Part shown: positions 24,011-35,113 of the stretch, piece after piece
How the letters are laid out: each line of letters opens with the position of its first letter
Position numbering within the stretch: the stretch's first letter is position 1
Source of the DNA: Elmis aenea
Taxonomy: Eukaryota > Arthropoda > Insecta > Coleoptera > Elmidae
DNA: 64,000 bases
Direction of reading: 5' to 3'
NCBI GenBank assembly: GCA_947652605.1
Contig: OX393577.1
Span: 51,373,494-51,437,493 of the forward strand
Made by a program: the position numbers and the translations under genes
Notes under the pieces: generated by a model
The model's input: the letters and a program-made list of their open reading frames with translations, nothing else
What the model was told of the DNA's origin: nothing
The model's database searches: none

Positions 24011-24479
24011 GTGTCAGAAGATTTTTGAGTGTATTGTTTGACCTTTGCTAAAATCTAAAATCAGTCAATTATTGTATTCAGAGTTCTGTAGAAACAATTT
24101 CTCAATTTTTATAAATACCAAAGGTTGTTGAAACTAGTCATTTATACTTTGCTGTTTCTTGGTTTTTATCAGTTTGACTTTTGGTGTTATTGGAAATTAT
24201 AACTTGTAGAAAAATTATTTTATTTGCTTATTATTTAAGTAGGTATATTTGCTAAAGCAAACACTTTCAACAAATATCTATTATTAAAATTGTCAAATAT
24301 TGTTTTTTCTTATATTTACATTGTGAGCAGACAGATCATATTTTTAATATGTATTATTAACAAATGCAAACTTCTCTGCAAAAAATAGAAACTAAATATT
24401 GCTTACTTTTCTGAAATTAGTTGTAATGGTAATTGCTACACTGATTGTACTGATAGGTAATGTAAAACATATATAATAA
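24011..24479. other. Non-coding spacer
   Basis: AT-rich; no element boundary or gene recognised. Confidence 0.35.
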
Positions 24480-24540
24480 CTTGAAGAAAGTAACGGGAAG
24501 GTGGTAATTGGGTTTATAAAGAAAACTCTTTACATCTGCT

Positions 24541-24576
24541 AAATATTTCGAGTCTATATTTGACCCTTCATCGGTA
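24541..24576 (-). other. Hammerhead-like/Penelope-like motif, left arm
   Basis: Inverse of the motif at 25659-25694. On the minus strand it reads CCGATGA, then a GGGTC/GACTC stem with an A/T-rich loop, then GAAATATT. See the right-arm copy for interpretation. Confidence 0.35.
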
Positions 24577-25658
24577 GCTAAAAATTACACGTGAGTTAAA
24601 TAATGTCCCTAGAATCCTAAATACAGGCACTTTTTTAATAAAAAAGATACTCACCGATGAGCGAGGATAATTGGAAGCAGTATTATAATAAACATTAAAG
24701 TTTTCGAAGATAAAATTTACATTGAAGTTACTTGGTACTTGATTGAAATTCGTTTAAATTTATTTTGATGAGCACATGGAATTTTTCTTAAAATTGAAAT
24801 TTTGACAGCATAAATGAAAAATTGAAAGTTGAAATTATAGAAAAATCGCCATGTGGTTAGATAACAGGATTTGTCACCATACAATACAGAACAATAAACA
24901 TCCAATATATAAATAACTGCACAGGATGATTGATGAACATGTTCAAATTTTTACAGCACAATTAAATATTAATAACACATTAAAATTTGATACAATGGCG
25001 TGGCAACCACCACGTTTCGGTGTGCGAATCAGAGTGAGAACGTATGACAAACGGTAACCTACAGAGTGACAAAAGACTGAATGTGTCTAACCTACCTGTA
25101 GACGTGACAGTCTACTTACATAACTTAATTAGCATCTAAATGCAACAGATTACAGTAATGATCCAGTTGATAAAAATACTAACATTATAACAATTATCCT
25201 TACAGCACTACTATAAATAAGTGGTGGTTGCCACGCCAGTGTATCAAATTTTAATGTGTTATTAATATTTAATTGTGCTTTAAAAATTTGAACATGTTCA
25301 TCAATCATCCTGTGCAGTTGTTTATATATTGGATGTTTATTGTTCTGTATTGTATGGTGACAAATCCTGTTATCTAACCACATGGCGATTTTTCTATAAT
25401 TTCAACTTTCAATTTTTCATTTACACTGTCAAAATTTCAATTTTAAGAAAAATTCCATGTGCTCATCAAAATAAATTTAAACGAATTTCAATCAAGTACC
25501 AAGTAACTTCAATGTAAATTTTATCTTCGAAAACTTTAATGTTTATTATAATACTGCTTCCAATTATCCTCGCTCATCGGTGAGTATCTTTTTTATTAAA
25601 AAAGTTCCTGTATTTAGGATTCTAGGGACATTATTTAACTCACGTGTAATTTTTAGCT

Positions 25659-25694
25659 ACCGATGAAGGGTCAAATATAGACTCGAAATATTTA
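25659..25694 (+). other. Hammerhead-like/Penelope-like motif, right arm
   Basis: The order CCGATGA, GGGTC, AAATATA, GACTC, GAAA resembles the hammerhead core CTGATGA-stem II-GAAA, with a five-pair stem including one G-T wobble. The first box has C for the usual T at its second position, which would be expected to harm activity. A cleavage-site strand and stems I and III were not worked out. It may be a decayed ribozyme of a Penelope-like element or a coincidence. Confidence 0.35.
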
Positions 25695-25755
25695 GCAGAT
25701 GTAAAGAGTTTTCTTTATAAACCCAATTACCACCTTCCCGTTACTTTCTTCAAAC

Positions 25756-26462
25756 TACTTTATGGTCGTAATTTCTGGTTCATTTATAATAACCTTTTCT
25801 TTGATCTTGGTGTAAGTTTCATTCACAAGGGTTTTTTTAAATTCAAGGTTTACTACCGTGTGGAACAAGTTATATTATAAATCAAACCTACGCTTCGTGT
25901 TAAACAAAACAGGATGCTGCCTCATTTTTGCCGTCCATTTGCATGAAAATATATGTATTATGTATGTGTAATTTTATCCAATTGGCATATATTGCTGTAA
26001 TTTACTTAAATACTTCCTTCACAGCGAGTATTGTAATAATTTGGTGCCGCCATTCATTATGAATGCATTACTTACTAATTATTTGATGTCTTACCTATTA
26101 AGTAAACCGCGTCTAAAAAAGTAATATTTACGGTATCAATGGTTATAGGTACCTACATACAAACCAAATAAGACACTTTAATTGCAAGTAATATAGTTTA
26201 AAAGTGTGTTTGGGTCTTACATGGATAAATACCTACATTGCGCATTCACTTTCTACATAATGAGTAGTGACTGAAGCCCATAAAATAAAATAAAAGTTTT
26301 TTTTTCTTTCTAATGTGTACTTTAGATAGTTGACAGCGATCATATAAAATGAAATGAAACTGGGATTAACAAAAAACCTGCATAAAAATTGCTGATGTTA
26401 GGTTGCAAACCTGATTTTTACAAATTACTTACCACCAGTGTTTAAAAAACCACGGCGAATTA
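25756..26462. other. Non-coding spacer
   Basis: AT-rich sequence between the foldback and hAT copy 2; nothing recognised. Confidence 0.4.
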
Positions 26463-26470
26463 CTACAAAC

Positions 26471-27660
26471 CAGGGACTAAAAACGAAAAAAATTCCGTTC
26501 GTTTCTGTTCGGAACGAAAACGAAATATATCGTTTTCGTTCTTTTCGTTCTAACCGAAAAAATTCTTTTTTCGTTTTCGTGAACCGAAATAATAACGGTT
26601 AAAACCGGTTTTACAATATTTTTTTAGTCGTCAAAAAATCAATTTTTTTTCTAGTCACCACAACCCTTAATAAATACGATAACAATATTTGCGTCTCAAC
26701 TAAAATATAAACGATGACGATGGGGTTTGATGCTCAGGGACAGCATATTTTAGACTGGCGAACCATCGCCATATTAAATTTACCAAATCGTTAAACACAT
26801 TGACATTTAACCATTTTAGTAAGTTTAACACCAGTAAGGTGCAAAAACACAACGTGATTAGGTTAAATTAGACACACGATCTTTATCTAAAAATATGAAA
26901 ATATAGCAAGTGCCGTTTTAAATTTGTTTTAGTACTAAAAATCTATGCATTTGAATTAAATAAGATCCTGCTGTAATTATTTAAAAAGACAGAAGAATGA
27001 ATTCAAGCGGATAATTTACTAAATGTTATAAATAAAAAAGATATTTAAAAAAAACTTATATTAACTTGAAATCTACTTTAACTTTATAGTTTGTACATTG
27101 TACATACCATACAATATACATTTTCACATTCCGTTAAATCTTACTAGCAACACATCTTCCAATAAATCTTCTTTTACATTAGTCCTTTTCGAAGTAAAAA
27201 TAAATTTTACTATTATTATGTCTAAACGCAAATAAAATATACACATTGATAATATATATCCAATCAAGTGTATATTCTAAATTGATAATCTAAAAAACAA
27301 ATTAGAAATAGAGAATATCTGTACCGTTAATTGTGTTACACGAAATTGCAAGTATAAACAATAAAGTTGTTAATACATATTCACGTAAATATATGGAGAA
27401 AAGTGAAGCTCACTCATTTCAAGTGAGATTTTTTACTGCCCCGTAGAGTGTCCCCAGCACTAGGTAAATTGGCGTTTGTGTTTAACAAATAAAATTGAAA
27501 TAGCGACAAAACCGGTTAAAACCGGTTTTGGAAAATATTTATTTCGTTTTCGTTCTTGAACGAAAAATAATAACTTCGTTTTCGGTTTCGTTTTCGTTCT
27601 TAAAAAAATGTCGGTTAATTTCGTTTAACGTTTTCGTTTTCGTTCCGTTCTTAGTCCCTG
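26471..27660 (-). mobile_element. Non-autonomous hAT element (copy 2, inverted)
   Basis: It starts CAGGGACTAAAAACG and ends TCTTAGTCCCTG. Flanks CTACAAAC and GTACAAAC form an 8-bp duplication with one mismatch. It is the inverted counterpart of 9371-11019 along its whole length except for the 459-bp nested hAT. The lengths agree: 1649 minus 459 minus the extra 8-bp duplication gives 1182, against 1190 here. No open frame. Confidence 0.95.
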
Positions 27661-28496
27661 GTACAAACCTTCTATAAATATATAAAATTTTGTTGTTTTT
27701 ACAAATCGTAGATCGTCAACGTCAAACGTCATATTTGTAGACGGTCAAAAACGACGTGACCATTACACGCGCTTTTCACGTTGTCCTATCAAATGTATAA
27801 AGCTTTTGATGGTCCAATCGCCGGATTAGAATGAGAGGATGTATATCTGTACCGTTTAGTATATTACACGCATATAATATACAAATACGTACATTACATA
27901 CATATGTTGCTAATACTTGCAATTTTCTGTAACATAGGGTACGGTACCTACAAATATATGTACATAGGGCCGTCGATAGGGTGTAGCATTGAGGCAGCCT
28001 GCCTCAGGGCGCCGCTTTACGGGGGCACCATAAGACTTGAAACATGTGTTTATTGTTTAAGAATCGTTCCTGGTAGGTGTCGGATCGGAACCTCGCAACA
28101 CAATTTTTACTGTTAAAAAGAGGTGAGAAATTTTGAATTTCAGTGCGTCTTGCGTTTAAACAAAGTTTATGCAATGCGTGACGCGTACTATTTTGTTTAG
28201 AAACTGACTAAAAATATTTTTTATAGCTGTTGAAAGTTTTTTAAAAATTTCCATTTTCCAAGGGTATATACCATGCACACCTTTTATAAAAAAAAAAAAA
28301 AATATTTTGTTATGGGCCTAATTGTTTGTAGAAGTGTTAACGTTGCATGCGTTAGTAGATAAGAGAGTAGAGTTTAGAGGTGGAATTTTCGTAGAATATT
28401 ATGATATCTCGCTTTTGCATCACCGACGAACGACACTGGCTAATTTCATGTAGCAACGCGCAAACGCGCTGCTTGTTTTAAACGTTTGGTATGAAC

Positions 28497-29077
28497 CATT
28501 GAATAAAAAGATAAAGGAAGGAGCTTTTAATACTACACTGCAGCGTTTGAGCGGCGACGGAAATGACGACATAAATGGCCTCTGATGGCGGCCGGTTTTG
28601 ACAGGTCAAACAGTCAAGAAATTTAGAGTTTTGTGTGCTACAATGGTTAGCTGCAGATCTTGTAGTCTTACTAGATCAAAAAATGTTGAAGACTAAAAGA
28701 TTACGTTTCATAGGTAAGTAGACATTAATATTTTGTAGTGTAATCATGTATTAAAAATTTGATGTGGTCTGTCAAAATGGTATGTCATATCAGTGGCGTG
28801 CATTTTTGTACAGCATATTTTTTAACTCTCATAATAAACAATCTAAATATTGAAATGTGCTGTTGTTTTTTTAATTCCCTCAACCACGAAACAAGAAATA
28901 AATAAGTAAATAACAAGCTCAATCCAAAACAAAGCAAATATTTACATTAATCAATACATATTTAAAAATGTTAGATACGCCACTGAGAAGCGGAAACATG
29001 CATCCGCCATAATGAGAGGCTAACCTGGACGCCTTAGTATCGCTATAACGCTCCTTCTTTTATCTTTTTATTCAATG
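28497..29077. mobile_element. DNA transposon with 28-bp inverted ends and 9-bp duplication
   Basis: The ends are CATTGAATAAAAAGATAAAG and its inverse CTTTTATCTTTTTATTCAATG-like counterpart, extending to a GGAGC / GCTCC block. The 9 bp GGTATGAAC occur directly on both sides (28488-28496 and 29078-29086). A 9-bp duplication suits Mutator-like elements better than hAT (8 bp), but no transposase is present, so the superfamily is an inference. A CAGTGGCG...CGCCACTG segment lies inside. Confidence 0.85.
28791..28985. mobile_element. Possible CAGTGGCG-ended MITE
   Basis: CAGTGGCGTGC and the inverse (TACGCCACTG) bound 195 bp, reminiscent of the mini hAT at 29328-29453. The flanks (TGTCATAT and AGAAGCGG) do not match, so a true insertion is not proven. 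Confidence 0.4.
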
Positions 29078-29327
29078 GGTATGAACAGTAGGTAAATATA
29101 AAATAATAAGATTCATGTTATTACATGACTCTTTTATCTAATAAAAAAAATTGAAATACTGTCAGTTAATCGTTTATTATTGTATTAAATAATAACATAA
29201 TAATAATTTATGCAAACAAACAGTTTTAGTGTTTCTCTTGCAATTAAAGCCAAATATTTAGGAGAAACATTCTAATATTTTTGTCTTCTAATATACTAAT
29301 TATTAGTAACTAATACATCAGGGGCGA

Positions 29328-29453
29328 CAGTGGCGTAGACAAGATGCCTTCATGGGGGGGGGGTTAATGAAAGCAGCCCTTTACCTAAGTATATCGACCC
29401 TATGGGGGTGTCTGATGGGTCTGATCCACCGAACTCCCCTGCCTACGCCATTG
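29328..29453. mobile_element. Mini hAT element, 126 bp
   Basis: Ends CAGTGGCGTAGAC and CCTACGCCATTG are inverted repeats with one mismatch at the terminus. Both flanks are AGGGGCGA (29320-29327 and 29454-29461), a perfect 8-bp target-site duplication. The interior contains a G-run of about ten. It is too short to encode protein and must have been moved by another element's transposase. Confidence 0.92.
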
Positions 29454-29508
29454 AGGGGCGATATTCAGTTGTTTGCCTCAAGCGCGATCTAGTCTGTTGG
29501 CGGTCCTG

Positions 29509-30784
29509 GATATACATCCTTTATTTTTAATCCGGCGATTATTTTGTTACTAATACTAGTTTTATTTGATTTTCTATGATTGATACCAACTGTCAAAGTA
29601 CACCTTAGAAAGACAGAATAAAATTTCTTTTGACTTTATCGGCTTCAGTTGCCACCCATCGTGTAGATAGGGTATACGCAATATAGGTATTTGTACATAA
29701 TATATGGTTACACGAAATGCAAGTATTAGCAATATGTGTTTGTGTAGTTATTATTTACATAATGGTTTGGGCTTAGTATCTGGAAATGTACACAAGGTTT
29801 ATCTCGATTTAAAAATTTTATAGCTATTATTACAATACCAATTAGGATCAAGGACTAAAACGGGAATTTTTTAGGGCAGTGAAACTTTAAAGGCACTATT
29901 AAAACTCTCAATATTTTGCCTAGAAAACACAAGTTTGCCTGCCACACAGGATAAAAAAGAACAGTCGTTAATTAGTAGCAAATTTAAAAACTTATTTAAT
30001 TTAAAAAAATGTAATATCAACATTAAATGTAAAAATTATGTTTGGTGTGCGTCTTGGGGCGTTGCGTGCAAACAATCATCTAATACCACCATGTAGTACA
30101 AATATCAATCCAATCATATTAGCAACCCTATACGAATTTCCTAGCAACCAATTTGCACAGAAGCCTAAAAATAGGTTAAAAAATAAATTATAACCTATTT
30201 TCCATTAAGCTAATTACTGGATACATAAAGCGAATGTTGTTGTCTAAGATACAATTTCTCTTTCTTGAGGCTATAGTTATAGTATTTGCAATATCCTTAG
30301 ATCATTGACGTCATAAACATGATGAATAATTCTCTTTGTATCCGTTTAGTATGTTAATTACCAATTTCACCGACACGATTGGTATAAATATTGATAATAA
30401 ATACGTCTTAGTGCTTTTTAGTTCCATTGATGTGAATCTAAATAAGTAGCGAAGATTTTAATTGCATAATTCGATTAAAATCTACTTTGAATAACAAAAT
30501 TTGTAGAAGTGAAAGTGCAAAAAATAACCCAAAAATATTAACCATACCATGTTGAAAGTTAAAACTACTTATATTTTTTGTGTAAATTAGTACGAGTCTA
30601 TATACAGCGTCATTCAAAAAGTGTGCAACAAATAGAAAACTTTTTTATTATCGATTTCCAAGAAAATTGTATTCTTAATAAAAGTTGATGCTTGGCCTCT
30701 GAAACTAATTTCGAGGTAAAGAAAATAATAAAAACTTATAGCACGCTAGATTTTAGCGATTATAGAAATATTCGCAGAAATATT
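29509..30784. other. Non-coding spacer
   Basis: Unique-looking AT-rich sequence. TATACAGCGTCATTCAAAAAG at 30600-30620 resembles a degraded TACAGGGTG-type end. The 68-codon frame at 30692-30898 runs through a G-family repeat and is not a gene. Confidence 0.4.
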
Positions 30785-30944
30785 AGTTATTTATGTATCA
30801 AGGCCAAAACGTGTAACTTTTTCGGCCGCAAACAGGCAAGGACGAAAGAGTACGTTTTGGCCGAGGTGCATATTAGATTTTTTGTGCGATCGAATTAAAA
30901 ACAATTTAAATTTTTAGTATTTTTCAAAAATATTGGTTAGAAAC

Positions 30945-31892
30945 CAGGGTTGTTTGAATTAATTCAAGTTAAATTAATTCAATGAATTAATTCAATGAAT
31001 TAATTCATGAATTAATTCAAATTATTATTGTTTACTTTACTACAAGAAATGAAATATATTTATTATTATCGGTTTAAATATCAATAAGAAGCGGCCAAAT
31101 AATTTTCTTTAATTGACAAGTTACAACTTGCACATATTCTGCACTCTGCAGCATACCTATGATGCTATGATTCAGTTTTATGTCAAAGTTGACAGTGGGC
31201 AGTGGGTGCTTATTTTAAGTATATGAAATTTTACCAATTCTTATAAAGTTTATTGGTCGTGTGAAACCTTATCCTAATGAGTTAGCCAGCATGACTGATG
31301 CAGAGTGGTGGACGTCAGCATTTAGTATCATAGGCCAAAATGAAGAAACCAAAAAACAAAAAAATCTTATTATACATTTCATGACAGCAGTTGCATCGTC
31401 AGCTGCAGTTGAAAGGGTTTTTTCAACCTTTGGATTTGTGCATTCTGATCTAAGAAATCGTCTTGGTGTAGAAAAAGCGGCAAAATTGACATTTCTATTT
31501 AAAGAATTTAATAGAAAAAGAAAATAAGTTTCTGATAATTAAGTCCACTTAATATATGAAATTAATAAACAAATAAACTGTTTTAGTTATCCAAGAATAT
31601 TATATTATTTTTAAGAATTAGAAATGTTTTATTAATTTGTTGACATTCATTTAAGTTTGAATTTATATTTTATTTTTTATTACATGTAGAATATTTTTAT
31701 TATTTTTACATAAAATAAAACTTGTACCTCAATAAATGATCCTATACATTGTAACTAATATTTTGTAACTTTTTTTACGTATATAACGACTTGCGCAAAC
31801 AAATTCAAAAAATTCTGAATTAATTCAAAAAATTCAGATTTCATTCAAAAATTTTGAATTTTTTTAAAAATTCATGAATTTTTCCAACCCTG
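30945..31892 (+). mobile_element. hAT element with transposase remnant
   Basis: It starts CAGGGTTGTTTGAATTAATT and ends TTTTTCCAACCCTG. Both flanks are TTAGAAAC (30937-30944 and 31893-31900), a perfect 8-bp duplication. The left end is an array of GAATTAATTCA palindromes. The interior keeps the last part of a hAT transposase frame, so this is an internally deleted copy of an autonomous element. Confidence 0.95.
31261..31527 (+). pseudogene. hAT transposase C-terminal dimerisation region
   Basis: The 88-codon frame ends at a TAA and has no proper ATG at its beginning. Its second half reads ASSAAVERVFSTFGFVHSDL followed by RNRLGVEKAAKL. This is the hAT dimerisation domain, in which the (P/A)-(S/T)-S-A-x-x-ERxFS block and the following RxRL are the most conserved part of the family. 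WW in AEWWTS upstream also fits the usual start of this domain. The catalytic aspartates, the zinc finger and the glutamate region are missing, because most of the element has been deleted. The open frame being intact suggests a fairly recent deletion. It lies at the expected position near the right end of its element. Confidence 0.9.
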
Positions 31893-31960
31893 TTAGAAAC
31901 TACGTGACATTCTGTCACTGACAGGTGACAGGGTATGCTGTTAGCGGTGGAAACGTACTT

Positions 31961-32256
31961 GCATAATTCTGTACATAATTTAAATAACCTTTTTTTGTGC
32001 GATTGTAATGTTTTATTCATAAATTTAATATTATATAAATATGTAAATTACTTAAACGTAGAAGATACTTAAATCAACACTAATTTTTTATTCAGTATTC
32101 AGTAACAGTATCAACACGAAAATATTAGGTTATAAAGGTTATAAACTACCTGACAGTTAACAACCTAAAGACCTCTACGTCACTACCCTTAGCGGAGAAG
32201 CCATAATCTCAGAGAACACGCACATGCGCTTTCCGTTCTGCTTAATGCAAATGATC
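31961..32256. other. Spacer between two G copies
   Basis: AT-rich, no gene. It contains ACTACCCTTAGCGGAGAAGC near 32180, with slight likeness to G motifs. Confidence 0.3.
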
Positions 32257-32727
32257 TTTTTTGTGCGATCGTACTAGGAACAGCTGTTTGACGGACGCGT
32301 TAGCAACCATAAAGTACTGCATTACCGGCCCTATCCTTAGCAACGGCCGTAAAAGTAACTTTTTAGGCCGTTACCCTTAGCAACGGCCGAAAAAGTAACT
32401 TTTACGGCCGTTGCTAAGGAGTGGGCCGGTAATGCAGTACATACGCCGTCAGCTGTCAGTGAAAGAATGTCATGTAGGTAGTTTCTAACCTATAATTTTG
32501 AAAATTACTAAAAATTTAAATTGTTTTTAATTCGATCGCACAAAAAATGTAATATGCACCTCGGCCAAAACGTACTTTTTGGCCTTGATACATAAATAAC
32601 TATTTCGTAAGCTGTAGCGGCTGAAATAGTCTTTTTCGGCCGTTGCTAAGGATAGGGCTGAAAATGCAGTACTTTATAGTTGCCAACGCATCCGTCAAAG
32701 AACTGTTTCTAGTACGATCGCAGAAAG
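32257..32727. repeat. Foldback family G, copy 2 (most complete)
   Basis: Starts TTTTTTGTGCGATCGTACTA and ends with the inverse, CTAGTACGATCGCAGAAAG. The first 350 bp match copy 1 (20810-21145) nearly base for base, including the GCAACGGCCG hairpin. The last 120 bp are an inverted repeat of the first 120 bp (GTACTTTATAGTTGCCAACGC against GCGTTAGCAACCATAAAGTAC). It therefore has inverted ends of about 100 bp plus an inner hairpin. Confidence 0.85.
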
Positions 32728-33880
32728 AATACCATTATTTTAACAGGTACAAACAAATGAATAGGAAAAAGGTGTTAAGAATTTAAAAATATAACCTACT
32801 ATGGTATTTGACGTTCAATTTCCAATCATTATACGTATTATTATAGTAACTATATCATTAAAAAAATAAAAAAGTCACTAGAAACTGTTTTCATTTTTAA
32901 ATTAGTTTTAGGTCATGCACAAACTTTCATCAAAAATATTTTAATCTTTAGAGAAATCAATAATAAAAAAATTCAAATATTTTACGGGGTATCTCGGTTA
33001 TCGTTATAGTTAGCGAAAATTTGATATGGGTCTCTTGGGCTATTCTTTTGAGATAAGAACGCCTGTGTATTTAGATTTTTCATATCGCTTTCCATTTTGG
33101 CGCTACTGAGAAAAATGAAATTTTATAATTTTTGAAAATTTGCTATAACTTCTTTATTTATTAAAATATCCCACAATGTTCTGCAGGTTTTCTATAAGTA
33201 CAGTATGGTTTGCTTATTTAAAAACCAAATTGATTTTTTCTAGCGTCTTTAACTTTTGAGATATGAAGAAGCCTAGTTGGCCATGACTTTATATAAAAAA
33301 AAAACTATTTTAAGTTTTCAAAAATATATAGTTTTATATATTTCTTGCAAAAAATAACCGAGATACAGATGTTTTTGTAAAAATTTCCGTATCAAATTTT
33401 GGTAGGTACTTAAAATTTTATAAATGCGCAAGTTCAAATAGATCTCAAAACAGAGGTTAAAGGTAAGAAAGGATGTTAGTTATGTTTTAAAATACCTTTG
33501 AATATGGTGCCGATTAATAAAGAAAGATTGTGCTTGAAACAGTAATGCAAAATAAAAGCAAAAAGTTTATTATTGTTGTAACGATGATGAAACTGTAAAA
33601 CTAGTCACAAAAAGAACATGAGTGATAATGAATGGTAAATGTCATTAAAATTCAAAGCCTGGTAAATAATTTGTCAAATAAATGAAATAAAAAACACACA
33701 AAATCATGGTAGTAACTCGAAAAACAGAAGATCGTAAAAGTAGAGAAAAAAAAAATCTTATTTACCGGTTTACTATTCAAAGAAGTAGCAGCCTATAAAT
33801 CTTAAGAAAGAGTTTTCAGCCATGATATAAACAAAATAAAAGTCACGGGTATGTATTTTCAACGAAACAAGTCAATAATG
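32728..33880. other. Unassigned AT-rich sequence
   Basis: Phrases such as GGTATCTCGGTTATCG and TTTTGAGATATGAAG near 32990-33270 resemble the inner parts of the TA elements, but no ends were found. No gene. Confidence 0.35.
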
Positions 33881-33889
33881 TGGCGTAAA

Positions 33890-34170
33890 GAACTAGAAAA
33901 GAATAGTATTATATGACAATTCTTTCAAAACACGAACTAAAATAAAATGTAGAAGAACAGAAATAATAATTCTCGAAGTAGGCAAGTACAAAAGGATCAG
34001 GAGAGGGCTTCCAAGAAGATACACAAGTAAAATTGTTTAGTCACATACAAAGAATGAACCGTGAACTACACCAAACAAGTAGTTGAGGCAAAAAAATATT
34101 GTAAAAACATTGACATGGAAAAAAAGACAGGATCAACGAAGTAAGTGCATAGAGAAAGGAAACATTGAAA
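33890..34170 (+). pseudogene. LINE ORF2 tail fragment
   Basis: Frames read RTKIKCRRTEIIILEVGKYK around 33930-33990 and, after breaks, SHIQRMNRELHQTSS near 34040-34085. The order K-(x)n-E-(x)n-(F/I)L...then (G/S)H-(V/I)-x-RM is the usual tail of LINE reverse transcriptases. It is badly decayed and no catalytic core is present. It resembles the better fragment at 54600-55000. Confidence 0.45.
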
Positions 34171-35100
34171 GAAACGGAACACCTAGCATATAATCATAGT
34201 GTTGAGTAATTTTGCAGCTAAACAGCAAAGGAATACCGTAAATTTTTTTGTTTTGTTGTAAGATAATGCTTGGTTTACCTTCAAAGAAAAACAATAACAA
34301 CTTATTTACCACTAAATGTGGATGTTTATTTAACATTGCAGTAGCTATTACGGTTTCTCGTTCGACGTCAGATGTCTAGTTATAGCGTAGAAACATTTCT
34401 AATTTGTCTCAGACTTTAACAAACCGTGCCGACACGTTAAGAAAAATTATTAGAGGTTAGAGATACATTCCATTCCTTTTTTGGCTTTGGCGTAAAGGCC
34501 TGCTGTAAATACTTAATTAAAATTTTGGTATCAAGGCTATGTTTTTAATTCTTTATGTGACAGAATCCAAATAAGAAGATGTAGGGGAGCGTACTGCTGT
34601 AATTACCATCGGCAAATTGGAAAACAAATAATTTAGGGCTAGACACGGTCACTAATTTATATATCAAAGTGAAACTCCGGCGTAGTTAGTTGTTTGTATA
34701 TACAACAAGAAATAAATTTACGGAAAATGCACACGACCGTTATATTCTGTTAGTTGGACATAAATTCACTACCAAATTGGATATACGGTTTTTCCAAAAA
34801 CAAATTAAGAACTTTAAATAAAACTTTTGAACTATTGGGCTGTAAACAATTACATGCAAATTATCCTTAAAGTGCAGATTGTAATTTGCGTTTGAAATTT
34901 CTAGATACCTAAGAAACTATTTCATATTGTTTCGTTGCATACTAAACTTAATTTTTAGGGTAACCTTAGAGGTAAAAAAAAAGTGTTGCCTCTTATCATT
35001 TAAAATGCATTTTTTCTTGTTTACATGCTAACATTTACTTTGCAATAAATGTATTCAATTAGAATGAAGTTAATAAATGTAGAACTTACTAACAATCAAA
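34171..35100. other. Non-coding spacer
   Basis: No element ends or gene recognised. The minus-strand 67-codon frame at 34133-34336 shows no domain. Confidence 0.35.
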
Positions 35101-35113
35101 CAGTGTATACATG

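Larger units (their letters stand above)
24480..25755. repeat. Near-perfect 1.28 kb foldback, arms about 534 bp
   Basis: The left arm (24480-25012) and right arm (25221-25755) are inverted copies with only scattered differences seen by eye, around a 208-bp spacer. The inner ends are TGGCGTGGCAACCACCAC and its inverse. The outer ends are TTGAAGAAAGTAACGGG and its inverse. Two 62-codon frames (24717-24905 minus, 25329-25517 plus) are the same sequence read from each arm, with one residue changed; that follows from the palindrome and is not evidence of a gene. Each arm contains a hammerhead/Penelope-like motif. Confidence 0.92.
27965..29508. mobile_element. Outer hAT-like element hosting several insertions
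   Basis: The left end TAGGGCCGTCGATAG and the inverted right end CAGGACCGCCAACAG match loosely, and a GAGGCA(A/G) block follows in both. Flanks TATGTACA and GATATACA agree at 6 of 8 positions, a decayed duplication. At least two elements with clean duplications lie inside (28497-29077 and 29328-29453). No transposase frame remains. Confidence 0.65.
30785..31960 (-). repeat. Foldback family G, copy 3, split by a hAT
   Basis: The inverse of the G sequence (ATTTATGTATCAAGGCCAAAACG, then TTTTTTGTGCGATCGAATT) runs to GGTTAGAAAC, is interrupted by the hAT at 30945-31892, and resumes at TTAGAAACTACGTGACATTC. An uninterrupted version of the junction is at 45180-45200. The far end fades near 31960. 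Confidence 0.8.

Noticed and set aside
24717..25517. Two nearly identical 62-codon frames on opposite strands
   Set aside because: They are the same sequence in the two arms of a palindrome, so the resemblance is not evidence of selection.
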